From: Gigaspora rosea
Taxonomy: Eukaryota; Glomeromycota; Glomeromycetes; Diversisporales; Gigasporaceae
DNA length: 64,000 nt
Direction: 5' to 3'
Assembly (NCBI GenBank): GCA_003550325.1
Contig: QKWP01000143.1
Location: forward strand, 80,617-144,616
This document shows positions 45,176-58,711 of this stretch, one piece after another. The stretch's first letter is position 1, and every line of letters starts with the position of its first letter. Made by a program: the position numbers and the translations under genes. The notes beneath the pieces are model-generated. The model was given only the letters and a program-made list of their open reading frames with translations. It searched no databases and was not told the origin of the DNA.

Positions 45176-47115
45176 ATGCAATTAAATTTTTTAGTAGTTT
45201 TGAGAAGGAATTCGAAAAATTTTATCTGCAGTTATCTATTATCAGTTATAGTATTTAACATTTTAATTAACGCAGAAGTTGAATTAAAAAATCGTGTGAC
45301 TTTGTATTACTTAATAAATAATAGGCTGTCATGTTGTTTTTCTGTAAACCTTATCTTCTTAGATACGATAATGTCTCTCGACCAAAGCAAATACCCTGAA
45401 AATAATCTTTTTTTGCTTAAACAAAATAATACCATTTATAAGTATTATGTTATTAATGAAGGGTTTTACCCACCAGAAAATAAAGTATGTTATACCACGG
45501 CAAGTTCTCGTGATAGAACTTGATACGAAGTTCCAGATAATTATCTAGTTCAAACTAGATGAGGAAGAGCCAAGTCACGCTATATGGTAGAATGTAAAAT
45601 AATGTATGAACAGGATGGACCTGTTTATATAATAAGATTTGAAGAAAATTCTCAACAATATGCATTAAAATCAAAAAAATCCTCAACTGCCATTGCTAAT
45701 GATTATCTGCAAGTCAGTACAAATTTTTAATAAAATTTGTATAGTTTTCTTTTTACTTTACTTGTAGACAAAATTAAATAAAAATAAAATAAAATAAAAT
45801 AAAATTTTTTATATAATAAAATTAAAATAATTTTTTATATAGAAAAATGCCCTAATACCCATGCAACAATTCCTGGGATCCACATATTTGGTCTCAATGC
45901 TACAGACGTGGAACGAGAGCATAAAAGAAAAAAAGACAGCCTCACACTTTAAAACTATTTAATTCATTAAGTGAATCCATGAAAACCAAAAGATCACGTG
46001 CATTTTCTATACACCTAGGCAAAACTTTTGATAGTGAAGTTCCAAAATTTTTTAATTCACATGACCGACCAACCCTACAAGAAATTAAATTCAATGTTCA
46101 AAATAAAGATTATATAATTGACTATAAAAATGATGACAAAGAAAATAGAGATAGAATTCTTGACCCATTTATGGAAGTTATCGACCGTGGCCCTATATCT
46201 CATTATACTTATCGTAAACTAGCTACAATTTAGCCAGAATTGCTACGAGATTATGAAATTTCTGATACTGCAACAAGAATTAACCAAGAAATGGATATCA
46301 AAATACCTATATATACTTTAGATATCGAAAATATGTCTTTGGAAACTTCTAATATTAATATAGGTAGGATAAAAGTGGCTACAAATGATTCTTCAAGACT
46401 ATAATTTACATAGCAAAGATCTCAATTCTATTTTCAAATTTTAGTTTCACTAATTTTAATATTTTCATCCCTGCTTATAGATACTGTAGATGCTGACGAC
46501 CAAGAAGTTGAAGAGAAGGCTTTGAAATATATCGGTAAAGCATACTATAGATGCATTACTGATATCCTCATGTTTATAATTCCAAGTCTTATTGACCGAG
46601 GTGTTCTTAATAAAAATAATCCTGTCATTAATATTCGAATTTCGGGTGATGGGCGTAATGTCAGTAGAACAATTAAGCATATGATGATAATGTGCACGAT
46701 TTTAGATAATATATCAAACATCCATAAAGCAGATTTTTATTATACGTTAATTCTATATCCGGGAATAGAAAATTATGAAATTCTAAAAAAGGTAACGGAT
46801 CCTCTTATAATTGAACTAGATAACTTGATGACAAATGGGTTAGTGGACTCGAATAGTATAAAATAGAGAGAAGATTTTTCTTTAGCAGCGACTGGAAATT
46901 CTTGGCCATCATATTAGGATTAAATGCCCCGAATTCAAAAAATTTCTGCTCTTGGTGCCGCTGCACCGAAAAAGATATTGGAAATAAGGACAATCTATAT
47001 AAAATTGAGAAAAGTATGGATGCATTGAAGTCAGATTCACTGCCACCAGGTCACTGCAAAACCCCTCTCCTCTCCATGATTATTTGAACCAATATGTGCC
47101 TAATGAGTTACATAT
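45176..47115 (+). pseudogene. 5' part of a broken member of an expanded gene family (split by an LTR element)
   Basis: Pieces in order: MSLDQSKYPENNLFLLKQNN (from 45,371), SRYMVECKIMYEQDGPVYII, an intron at about 45,710-45,850, IPGIHIFGLNATDVERE, KPKFFNSHDR-like text (45,979-46,233), an intron at about 46,361-46,479, NIRISGDGRNVSRTIKHMM (46,522-46,866), and a CSWCRCTEKDIGN cysteine block (46,902-47,087) ending in NQYVPNELHI at the insertion point. I recognise the layout from multi-copy uncharacterised proteins of arbuscular mycorrhizal fungi, but no function is known to me; a transposon origin is plausible. At least five stops or shifts (45,522, 45,560, 46,231, 46,864, 46,917 areas) break it. 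The 3' part is at 56,873-57,545. Confidence 0.7.
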
Positions 47116-47804
47116 TGTTATAGAACGATAGTTTATTATATTATCTTATTATTTTATTATCTCATTTTTTATTATTATATTTTATTATTATATTGTATTA
47201 TATTATTATCTTGAGAAGTTAGATACTTAGAATAGTTAATGCCGCTTATAATGCTTATATCGCTTATACCGATTATAATGCTTATAACGATTATAACGCT
47301 TATACCGCTTATAACGCTTATACCGCTTATAACGCTTATGACGCTAATAACGCTTATACCGCTTATGATGCTTATGACGCTTATAGTGCTTATACCGCTT
47401 ATAACGCTTATACCATTTATAACTCTTATGTTGCTCTTGTAGATTATAGTGTTTATCATTGTAAATTAATGCTTATAACGCTTATTTTAAAATGTATTTA
47501 AAGACAAGAATTTTCCTTAGTCAAACTAGACCAAGACACCACACTTCTCTTTATATTTATTATACATCTTGTACTGGGATTTTTTAGGAACAGAAACCTA
47601 AGGATAGCCCTATCTTAGATTATTAATAAAGAAACTATTTATCTGAATAACACCAAGTTTATTATCAAGTAATAGTAAAATCGATAATTCCTCATTGAAT
47701 ACTCTCACGAACTGCCCTTAGAGAAGAGTATAATTTCTTACAGACTAAGGAATTATACCTACCTCTTGGACACCGCTATAAACCGATAAAGGATCCCTGT
47801 AGCC
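47116..47804 (+). repeat. 5' LTR (visible part), with an internal 9-bp minisatellite
   Basis: Starts TGTTATAGAACGATAG. About 47,237-47,420 is an array of about 20 units of the type CGCTTATAA / CGCTTATAC. The LTR runs into an assembly gap at AGCC, and the matching 3' LTR has about 47 further bases after that point. Confidence 0.92.
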
Positions 47805-48124
47805 NNNNNNNNNNNNNNNNNNNNNNNNNNNNNNNNNNNNNNNNNNNNNNNNNNNNNNNNNNNNNNNNNNNNNNNNNNNNNNNNNNNNNNNNNNNNNNNN
47901 NNNNNNNNNNNNNNNNNNNNNNNNNNNNNNNNNNNNNNNNNNNNNNNNNNNNNNNNNNNNNNNNNNNNNNNNNNNNNNNNNNNNNNNNNNNNNNNNNNNN
48001 NNNNNNNNNNNNNNNNNNNNNNNNNNNNNNNNNNNNNNNNNNNNNNNNNNNNNNNNNNNNNNNNNNNNNNNNNNNNNNNNNNNNNNNNNNNNNNNNNNNN
48101 NNNNNNNNNNNNNNNNNNNNNNNN
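47805..48124. other. Assembly gap of 320 N at the inner edge of the 5' LTR
   Basis: Covers the LTR end, the primer binding site and the start of the internal region. Its length may be nominal. Confidence 0.98.
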
Positions 48125-51100
48125 CTGGAAGACTCTTTGCCCAAGGATTCTATCTATTTAACTAAACTTACTAACAAGATATTACTAACAATTAATTATT
48201 TTGAGATTTAGTCAGGAGTCATAAGGCATATAACTACTGATATTAATGAATTATATAATCGACATATTAGAAGCCATCTAGTAGAACATCATCAAAACTC
48301 TGCTCTTCCGTTCCACACTCTCCAACTACGTGCTCCTGCTCTTTTTTGTCAAGAGTGTTATCCTTCCCTTCGAACTAGTGGTTGTGTTTTTGCCCAAACA
48401 CCTTTTGGAAGATTTTGGCACTGGTATTCTGGTTCCTACTCTGCTGATTCCTATACCTCTCAAACTACTGGAAACTTTATTCGCCTGACTGCTACTAAAG
48501 ACCCTGCTACTATTCGTGCTTGTATTCGAGATATTATTTTTAGCTGCCGATATCAAATAGAACTTGACAACCCAAGAGAAATTGCTCTTGCTATTCTCCA
48601 ACGTTTTACTCATCGCACTACTTTAGCTCCTCTTGATTTTGCAGACTATACTACTTTTGACCCATACTTAGACACTGATACTAGAAACTATAACCTTCGA
48701 TATCCAGACTTAGAATATTCTATTGTTGAAGGATCTAACAATACTTTTAATACTGTACCTCTTCTTACCCTTCCTGGAACATGTCCAACTACTCCTCTTG
48801 GTTTTAATCTACCCCCTTACAGTAAAGATAATAGTGTTACTAGTTCTCATATCCCTTCATTCCAACATACTAGCCTACCTGCAAGTCCCACAACTATAAT
48901 ACCTAATCAAGCCGAAATAGACCTTGAAAACTTCTTTGAAACTACCTCTACTTTTAATCTAGATAGACTTTTACCAGACACTACTGAAGAAACTAGTGAA
49001 GAAGACCAAGAACCTTCCTTAACCTCATCTGTAGAGAACCCACCTCCTATTATGGCTGAACAAGCTATCGCTGACGCTGCTAATGCTATTAATACCTTAG
49101 CTACTGCGTTTGTACATGGAGGAGTTGAAAAGAATATCCTCCTTGTAATTTATTTAATGTGATGGAACCCAAGACCCACTCGAATGGTATTCTGAGTTTA
49201 AGTATGCTGCTGTTGCCAATCGATGGAATGCTGCCCGAAAATTAGAACTTGTCCCTGTATACTTGAAAGGAAGTGCTCTAGACTGGTTTTCTTCTCTTGC
49301 AACTAAATCTACTGCTTTTAGTGATAAGGACAATGCAGATACTAGTTTTAAACATCTGTTTCTAGACAGATTCGTAATACCAAAACAAAAAGTTCTGTGG
49401 CAAAAGCAACTTTTTGATATTAAACAAGGTGCCAACTCAGTTGATGACTATATTAACCAGTTTAGAAAACTGAAGCGACGTGTTGACCCTGACGAAGCCT
49501 TCCCTGATGACTTTGTAATCCAAAACTTTATCCAAGGCCTTCATCCTGAGTTTGCTATAAATGTACAAGCCTTCGAACCTGCTGATCTTGATGCTGCAAT
49601 AAAAACTGCTCGTAAATGGGAAACTGGAAAACTTATGGCTTCTTCTAATACAGATACAGACCAAGCTATTAAACAACTAACTGAACAAATCGCTCAACTT
49701 AGTATTAACCTTGCCCAGAAGCAACCACCTGCTAGCCTTTCTTGAACTATGCTGATTCGTCTAAACAAGCCAATCCAATTAAACAACCTCCTACCTGCCA
49801 TTATTGTGGTCGAACCGGACACTTTATTGCACATTGTTGTCTCAAAAAGAAGAATCAAAGTAATAAACGAGGAAGAAACAGACAGTTCAACAATAATAAC
49901 TACTGACGTGACTCTTATAAAAACAGATCTAGAAGTCGAGATAATAAAGACCGAGATTATTATAATAGAGACCGAAGCTGCTCTAAAAATAGAGATAATC
50001 GTAATTACCGAGATGACTACCACTCTAGAAGTCAAGACTGATCATCTTTTTGGAGACCTAGCAACCGAACTCCCTCACCCTACTATAAAAATGTTAACTA
50101 TCTTGATGGAACTCCTTCTACTACTACCACTACCAACCAACCTCTTAGTCCACAAAAATGGGAAACATTTCTAGACAACTCTTCTGTTTGTACTACTCTA
50201 TCTTCTTACTTGTACGAAGAAGCTAGAACTGCTAACTTGATCCAGACATCTGCTTATACTACACCTGTCAAATGTAATGTTAAAATCAATCAAAAACCAC
50301 AAGAAGCTATTATTGACAGTGGAGCCTCTATCAGCATGATCACACACCAATTAGTCCAGATCTAGGATTAAAAATAGAACAAGCCTCTTTTAGCCTTATC
50401 ATACCTGCTACTGGAACCCTTTTTCGTCCTTTGGGAATTATTCGAGACTTATCTATAGAAATAGATGGTGCTATTGTTCCTATTACTCTTGAAGTAGTCC
50501 CTGGCACCTCTTATTCATTATTGCTTGGAAATGACTAGTCAAAGAAAGTTGAAGCTAGTTACAATTGGAAAAATGGATGCTACTCTTTTAAATGGAAAAA
50601 CAAGAAACATACCATCCCTACCTCCTATGAAAGCAACAAACCATTACTTTCACAATCTACTATTACCGACTCTGCTGAATTAGACACCTATGAACAGGAA
50701 TACTTAGTCCCTCAAGAAGCTTATGCTTTTATTACCACACAAGAATTAGACATTACCTCTACCTCTGATGATGATACCAACCCATGGATTATTCATCAAC
50801 CTAGACATAGAAAGCGTGCCCCTCCTAACCCTTGTGTATGTGGCAATTGTGGCTCACCTGAACATTTCTTTGCCAACTGCCCTACCAACCGTTGTAACTG
50901 TTGTCAACAAGCTAGGCATATTGCTGTCCACTGCCCCTAACAAGTACCAAAGCGGACCTCTTGCCGTACCTGCAATGGTAATGACCATTTGTATCAAAAC
51001 TGTCCTGAAAATATCTGTTATACTTGTAGAGCAACTGGACATATTGCCGTTGACTGTTCTTTTGGAGCCCTTAAAGAACAGAACCGAATCTGTCAATGTG

Positions 51101-54100
51101 AATGTAATTCTAATGATATTGAAGCCCGTAGAATGTACAACTTTAGTACAAGGCGTACTCACCACCGCTGTCACTGCAAGAAACCAAATAGACCAGAAGA
51201 CCTCCAAGTTCTTAATAATCAATTTGTTTGCCGAGGATGTGTTTCTGACTACTATTATGAACTCCCTCCTGATGACCCTCAACGCATATATTATTATAAT
51301 TATGGAGAAGGACATGGAACCCTTGTCCAATGTAAAATCTGTGGAGAAACTAGACCTACCTCTAAGATGAATAATCTAGAAAGCCTAGAACAAGCCCTTT
51401 GGTTTTGTGACCTTGAAAACCTCTATGCTTATAAAGCAGGACAGGATGTTCTCTACAATTCTAATTATAATTTGTGGACCAGAATCAGACATTACACTGA
51501 ATCCAACAAAAGTGCTGGATCTCAGTATAAAATGAACCAGACCCGTATCTTCCAACTTGCAAAGATTTTCTTACAAGAATTAGACCAAAGCCTGACTGAA
51601 GCCTTAGAACCTTTAATGACTGATCGTATTAACAAACCTTGGAGCTAGGAAGAAATGCAATTAGTACTTCGTGCTGAACATAGCATATTAGAAGAGGATG
51701 AAGAATTTCAATTACAACAGACTCTTGAAGTTTCCTTTGACACTAGCCATCCTGAATTCTGTAAAGAAACTGCTCTCGCTAACCTTAGAAAGAACTTCTC
51801 AGACACCCCTATTGATCTCTGCAAGAAATGTCTTCATGTTAAGCACCAGAAAGAACTTGATGAACATGATGGATACTGTACAGAATGTGTACCTCTACCA
51901 CCACCAATATTCGAATCCAGACACTATACCACTAGAACCTACTCAAAATGGCCAAACTATTGTTACTATCAAAGTTTTTGAAACATTACAACAACAAGTT
52001 GTCCAACAGAACCAGACCATTGAACAACTTCAACAACAAGTCCAAAAACTTGAAAACTTTAATCAACAATTGCTTCGACAATTGCTTCACCTTATTCACC
52101 AAGACACCCAGTACCTACAACAAAGAACTAAAACCCTTGCTACCCTGTTCACAAATTCAAATTTTTAGATAATCCTAGGCATGATGGCAAACTACCTGTT
52201 GACTCAGACAACTGTATTAACAGACCTCTTAAACCCCCTGAACACCCTATAAATTTAGTACCTACCTCTGTATATAGTATAGACACCCTTATCTATACAT
52301 GCTGGCAAAACCCGGACAAATTCCAAATAATAAAAAAACAATTGCTATTTATAAAAGATTAAATCAAATAAATAATTTTAATATTTTGTAAATATATTAT
52401 TTATAACTATAAGAATATATATGATTTGTTTAAATAAAGATTATTAATAAAGTTTTTGAGATATTAGTAATACTAGAATTTGGGATTTGGGATTTGGGAT
52501 GACGGACAAATCCCAAACTATAGTAAGTCAGGATTTTGCCAACATGTATACCCTTATCCCCTATGAGGAATATACGTTGACCCCAACTACTTTATTAAAC
52601 ACAGGTCCTCTTGTTGCAGACCAAGAACTTAAATTTAGATACTTACTTGAGAAATTTGCAGACATTTTGGCAACAGACATTAATGAATTAGGAAGAACTG
52701 ACTTAGTTTCTCATCGTATTTTTACAGAAGATGTACCACCCATTTGCTCTAGACCTTATTTTATACCTCCAAGTGAACAGACATTTATTAAAGAGGAAAT
52801 CCAACGAATGATGAAACAAAACTTATCTGACCTTCGAATAGTCCCTGGACTTCCCCTGTTGTCCTAGTCAAAAAGAAAAATGTCAAATTACGCTTCTGTG
52901 TAGACTACTGAAAACTTAACAATGTTACTAAAAAGGATGCATACACTCTAACTCATATAGATAAAATGTTAAATACTCTTGCTGGATAGCATTGGTTTTC
53001 AAATTTGGAACTTGCAAGTAGATATTGGCAAGTAGCTATGCACCCTCGTGATAAAGAAAAGACTGCTTTTGTAACTCGCTATAGAACTTACGAGTTCAAT
53101 GTGATGCCTTTTGGACTTTGTAATGCCCCTGCTACGTTCCAAAGACTAATGGACCGAGTTTATGAAGGAATTGCTTGAAAATTTGTAGTAGTATACTTAG
53201 ATGATACTATAGTATACTCTCGAACATTCGATGACCATCTGAAGCACTTGAATGAAGTATTTCACAGAATCAAACAAGCTGGTTTATGGCTTAATATCGA
53301 GAAATGTAACTTTTGGATGCAAAGGTTACCCTTCTTAGGCCATATAATTGCACCTAGTGGAATAGCCCTGAACCTACCAAAATTGAAGCCGTACAAAAGA
53401 TCCAACTACTACAGAATATAACCCAACTTCGCTCATTCTTGGGATTAGCTAGATACTATAGACAATTTATCCAAAACTTCTCTGCTATTGCTAAACCCTT
53501 AAATCGATTGTTACAAAAAGATGAACCATATCGATGGACCCATATTCAACAGGAAGCTTTTAATGAACTAAAAGACTGACTTACTGTTGCCCCTATATTA
53601 GTCTACCCTAATTTTAGAAAGACCTTTATTTTGGCCACCGATGCTTTTTACTATGGATTTGGTGCTACTCTTAGCCAATTAGACCAAAACCATAAAGAAC
53701 ACCCCATTGCCTATGCAAGTAAAAGCCTATGAAAAGAAGAAGTAAACTATGGCGCAACTGAACTAGAATGTGCTGCTGTAGTATAGACAATCGAACATTT
53801 TCATAAATATTTAGGCGCTACCAAGTTTATCTTAGTTACAGACCATTCAGCATTAAAATGGCTACGCACTGCTGAACCTAAAGAAAGAATTGGAAGATGG
53901 ATTCTTAAACTCCAACCTTATAACTTTGAAATCTTTCATAAACCTGGAAGAATCCACTCTAATATTCATGCTCTACCACTCCTACCGACCCAGACAACTA
54001 AATTGACTAAATCATGAATTTAAACCGATATAACCAACTTTATGATTACTTAGAATCAGACAAGTTACCAGACAAATTTACAGACTATGAAAAGAAACAA

Positions 54101-56151
54101 TTAATTAACCAGGCTAGATATTTGAAATTAGACATAACCTCCTATACAAAAAGAACCGAAAAGATTCAGAACACCCCTTTCGAGTTATTAAATGGACAGA
54201 AGTAGAACCAATCCTATACATGATGCATAAACACCCTACTGCTGGACATTTGGGAACTAATGCTATGTACTATAAGATAGCTGAACGATATTATTGGGAC
54301 CAAATGTATCGAGATGTCCAAGAATATGTAAAGACTTGTGAGACATTCCAAAAGAGACTTAAAGGATGCAGAAAAGAACCTCTCCATCCTATCCAAATAG
54401 GACGTGCTTTTGAAAGGATTGGAATTGACCTTGTTAGACCCTTACCCATAACTGCTCAAACCAATCGTTATATCATTGTTGCTACTGACTATCTAACAAG
54501 ATGGCCAGAAGCCAAAGCTGTTCCCGATGCTGGAGCTAATACTCTCGCTCAATTTATTTTTGAAGAAATTATCTGTAGACATGGAATCCCAAAGATTATA
54601 CTCTCTGATCAAGGAAGAAACTTTATTAGCGAAACTATATAGATATTATGCGAAAAGTTTCTTATTAAACATAAATTCTCTTCACCATACCACCTACAGA
54701 CAAATGGAATGGTTGAAAGACTTAATCGAACATTGTGTAAATCTCTCGCAAAAGTAAAAAAAACAGATGATTGGGATTTACACATACCTGCTGTTCTCTT
54801 AGCTTATCGAACAAAGAGATATGCTACTACTGGATACACCCCCTTCTAGTTAGTTTATGGAAGACAAGCCACCTTATCCATAGAAGCACTTATTCCTATA
54901 TATCCCAAGGAAAATGAAGATATAGAAATAAATATACAAGACAGTATATTACAACGAGCTTACGAGTTAATAGAAAATTACCAATCATACAAGAAGAAGC
55001 CTGAGAAAATACCAGAAAATCACAAGAAAACCAGAAAAGTTACTTCGATAAAAAGGTGAAAGAAGAAACCTTTGAAATTGGAAAAAAAGTATGGATACAA
55101 CGAAAAGAAATAGAAATGTCTCGCTCTGCTAAATTTGAAGATAAAAGAATTGGACCCTTTATAATTCAAATGAAATTGAACAATAGTGCTTATAAACTTC
55201 GGGATATGAAAGGAAAAACCTTACAGAAATATTATAATAGTGATAGACTTGCTAAATATTACGAGAAACAGACATGGAACCTATAATTGTAATTGAAAAT
55301 TAGAAATTTCTGGAAGAAATTTATTGTGAAAGGGAGTGACATTTGTGTAAAACTTTGTACACAGCTCCATGAAAATCTTCGTATTACACTAACATTTATA
55401 TAATCCTGTACTCCGATTGAAATTTCTCTAAAATATTATCAAAACCTCTAAAATGGAATCTACCACTCTACAACCCAAGACTATACTTGCTCTTCGAAAC
55501 ATTCTTTCTATTTGGAGACAAGACCCTGCTGCCCAATACAATTTAGGAATTTTTAGTCAAAATGTAATCCTATGGGATGACCAAAATCCGGAACAGGTAA
55601 TTGATGTTACTCCAAAAGAAGAAACAGAACCCCTTGTCGAACTTAATGAATTACTGCAACCATTCGATAAAGACATAGAAGCTCTCTTATCGGAAAAACC
55701 GATTGAGAAACCTAAAGCAATAACTCCATTGCTAAAAGACTTGACCCAGACTCTTAACCCTCAAAAGACCACTCGAACAAATCTTTTCCTGCAAGAAACA
55801 TAGACCGCACAAGTTGATAAAATCCTACAAGACTTACCTAAGTTTAAACAATCTCACCGAGGACAAAGACAGGCCATTGAAGCCCATTATTATTTAGGAA
55901 CAATAATAGAGAAACAGACCGAACATCGAAACCAAATTAGAGAACAAATTCGAAAGATAAAAGGAGACCGGAAAACCCAAGACATTTGGAAAGGAGCTCA
56001 AAGAATCAAAAAAATCTTTACGATTTGTCCAAAGGACTTAATGTACCAAACCAATTACCTTTCTGTGACCCAAGTGATTAAATTAAAAGACGAAGTTTAT
56101 ACCCCTCTAGAGAAAGAATTTACAGAGTAAATTTTCTTAAGGGGACGAAAA

Positions 56152-56872
56152 TGTTATAGAATGATAGTTTATTATATTATCTTATTATTTTATTATTTCA
56201 TTTTTTATTATTATATTTTATTATTATATTGTATTATATTATTATCTTGAGAAGTCGGATACTTAGAATAGTTAATGCCGCTTATAACGCTTATATCGCT
56301 TATACCGATTATAACGCTTATAACAATTATAACGCTTATACCGCTTATAACGCTTATACCGCTTATAACGCTTATGACACTTATAACGCTTATACCGCTT
56401 ATAGCGCTTATACCGCTTATATTGCTTATACCGTTTATAACGCTTATGTTGCTCTTGTAGATTATAGTGTTTATCCTTGTGAATCAACACTTATAACGCT
56501 TATTCTAAAATGTATTTAAAGACACAGAATTTTCCTTAGTCAAACTAGACCAAGACATCCTACTTCTCTTTATATTTATTATACATCTTGTACTGGAATT
56601 TCTTAGGAACAGAAACCTAAGGATAGCCCTATCTTAGATTATTAATAAAGAAACTATTTTATCTGAATAACACCAAGTTTATTATCAAGTAATAGTAAAA
56701 TCAATAATTTTTCATTGAATACTCTCACGAACTGCTTTTAGAGAAGAGTATAATTTCTTACAGACTAAGAAATTATACCTACCTCTTGGACACCGCTATA
56801 AACTAATAAAGGATCCCTGTAGCCATGTCGTTGTTATAGTAAGGAGTAAAAGAAGGCCTCCTTACTGTAACA
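56152..56872 (+). repeat. 3' LTR
   Basis: 721 bp from TGTTATAGAATG to CTTACTGTAACA, with the same 9-bp CGCTTATAA array (about 56,275-56,460). It directly follows the purine tract. Host-gene sequence resumes at ATATTATGTTGAG. Confidence 0.92.
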
Positions 56873-57545
56873 ATATTATGTTGAGAATATGGGATCGTCT
56901 CTGGGAATTAGTAATTCAAGAAATTAAGTCTGAAAATAAATATGACGATCGTATAAGAACGATAATTAATTTAGAAATGAAAAGGGTTTCTGTCAGGTTC
57001 TATTTTTGGCAAAACCATGATATACAAAATTGGTCATATACACCTCTAATGGGAGGCGACAAGGAAAAGGTATTGTGTGATTTCAACTTTGAAGTCATTT
57101 TTGATAATGAATGGGCGATATTGATTAATCGTTTGTGGAGGAATTTTTATTCACTTTACAGACTTATGAAAGAACCAAATGCAGACCCTCTTTTTTCACG
57201 ATTAAAGCAAAAGAATAGTTCAATTTATTTCTCACGCCACATCAAGGCTTACCAAATACTAGTTCCTTTAAAAAAGGTCTCTATCGGCCTAAAGATGTCA
57301 CCCCATATATGCATGGTCTGGTACACCATGTACCAGAATTTATAGAACGTTACCGAAGTTTTGGCTTGGCTGTGTTTTCCTGTGTAGCCGTTGAGAAAAA
57401 AAACCACATCCAGGTTTCTCTCTTTTACAAGAAATCGATGAAAGATGGAGGTAAAGGCATAGAAAAAGAAAATCTGCCATTCTTGAAATTCTCAATTACG
57501 AAAATCGGACATTATATTATACCAATAAATCTACTTTCAATTTAA
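56873..57545 (+). pseudogene. 3' part of the gene split by the LTR element
   Basis: The sequence picks up at the insertion point with MLRIWDRLWELVIQEIKSEN, then LEMKRVSVRFYFWQNHD, WSYTPLMGGDKEKVL, an FDNEWAILINRLWRNFYSLY block and, after frame changes near 57,190 and 57,300, ARSFGLAVFSC-like text and VEKKNHIQVSLFYKKSMKDG to a stop at 57,543-57,545. This is the conserved C-terminal half of the family whose 5' part is at 45,176-47,115; a small inverted piece of the same region is at 44,640-44,830. Function unknown. Conserved W, H and acidic positions could reflect an enzyme core, but I see no motif I can name. Confidence 0.7.
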
Positions 57546-58711
57546 TATTTAAACCTCAATATCTTCATGTTAACAAAAAAGTGAAAGTCTGATTTTCTAA
57601 TCAATAAATTTTAAAACTCAAATCATTAAATAATTGCTGATTAAAATTAACATGGTAATAGTGTTATAAAATAAATCTTCAAGAATTTGAAACATGCTCC
57701 GGCCAGATCTTTAATAACTCTAATTTTAATCGGTCTTGGTGCACAAATTAATTTACATTAATTTTGTACAATTTCGTTTGCTATTTACAAGGCGAAGGCA
57801 AACATCTAAGAATAGATTTGTAATATAATTATTCATTCAGAGAGATTTTGTAAAAAAAACAACTTACATAGAAAGCAGAAACCTAAGCAAGAATACCTGG
57901 ACATTAACGCACCTGCTATGGGAAGTATAGCACCGATTTTCACTTATAATAAAAATTATATAAATGGGCCAATGAAACCAGATAAATATAAAAATAGTAC
58001 GAGATTAAAGGAACGTTCGTATTCAAATCATAATGCAAAAATAAATCATACTACAAAATAATATTGAAGAGGAGCCTTTTTTAAACTTGAATTACAGATA
58101 AAAAACATAACAATAACACCTTCTTTTTTATGCCAATACCCTTTAGAAATTTATCAGCAAGCTTATTAATTCCTGACGACATTAATTTGTCCATGTTGAA
58201 GTTTAATTATCCGTTTGTCAATTTATCATTTTTCATTGAAAAGAATTTAAAGTTCAAACTAGAAATTTTTTTTAAGTAATAGAGTAATAGGGTGCTCTTA
58301 AGCATCCTCCCACTGTGATTTTCTAATTATGAAATCGTACAAAAGTATACGATTAAGATTCAAAAAAAAACTATGATAACAAGTGCTTGACCAACTAAAC
58401 TATTTACCATTAAATAAAAATTGAACTCTGTCTATAATTAATTGTCACCATAATCTAGAAATAAATTAAAACATATATTAATACCTCAATTATTGCTATA
58501 TGATTTAAAATTGTTACTTAAAATCAGAAAATTGATTTAACATATTATCTAACTATACCTTGAATCTGGAATATATATTTTTTTCTACACAAGCAACAGT
58601 AAATATTTGAGCATCAATATTCACAATACATGCAACAAAAAAAAAAAAAAACTCATCCAAACTTCTATATTATTATTTTATTGAATTTTTCTGAATGATT
58701 AAAATATATAG
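57546..58711. other. Gene-free AT-rich stretch between two convergent broken genes
   Basis: No recognisable protein and no strong repeat on either strand. It separates the plus-strand gene end at 57,545 from the minus-strand gene end at about 58,712. Confidence 0.5.

Larger units (their letters stand above)
47116..56872 (+). mobile_element. Ty3/gypsy-type LTR retrotransposon, broken, relatively young
   Basis: LTRs lie at 47,116-47,804 (right end lost in a gap) and 56,152-56,872, starting TGTTATAG and ending GTAACA. They are almost identical by eye, so insertion was probably recent in evolutionary terms. The 4-bp word ATAT flanks both sides. Parts in order: gag-like region (to about 49,745) with a zinc knuckle soon after, protease (about 50,300), a second cysteine-rich knuckle region (about 50,830-51,370), reverse transcriptase (about 52,850-53,350), RNase H (to about 53,990), integrase (about 54,215-54,860), an extra 3' reading frame, then a purine tract AAGGGGACGAAAA just before the 3' LTR. 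The RT-RNase H-integrase order places it in Ty3/gypsy. It is broken in roughly ten or more places and is treated as a fossil. It sits inside the host gene fragment described on either side. Confidence 0.93.

Noticed and set aside
47175-47459. Ile/Leu- and Tyr-Lys-Arg-repeating frames in the LTRs (also 56,229-56,519)
   Set aside because: Products of the 9-bp minisatellite, which is open in several frames because its length is a multiple of three.
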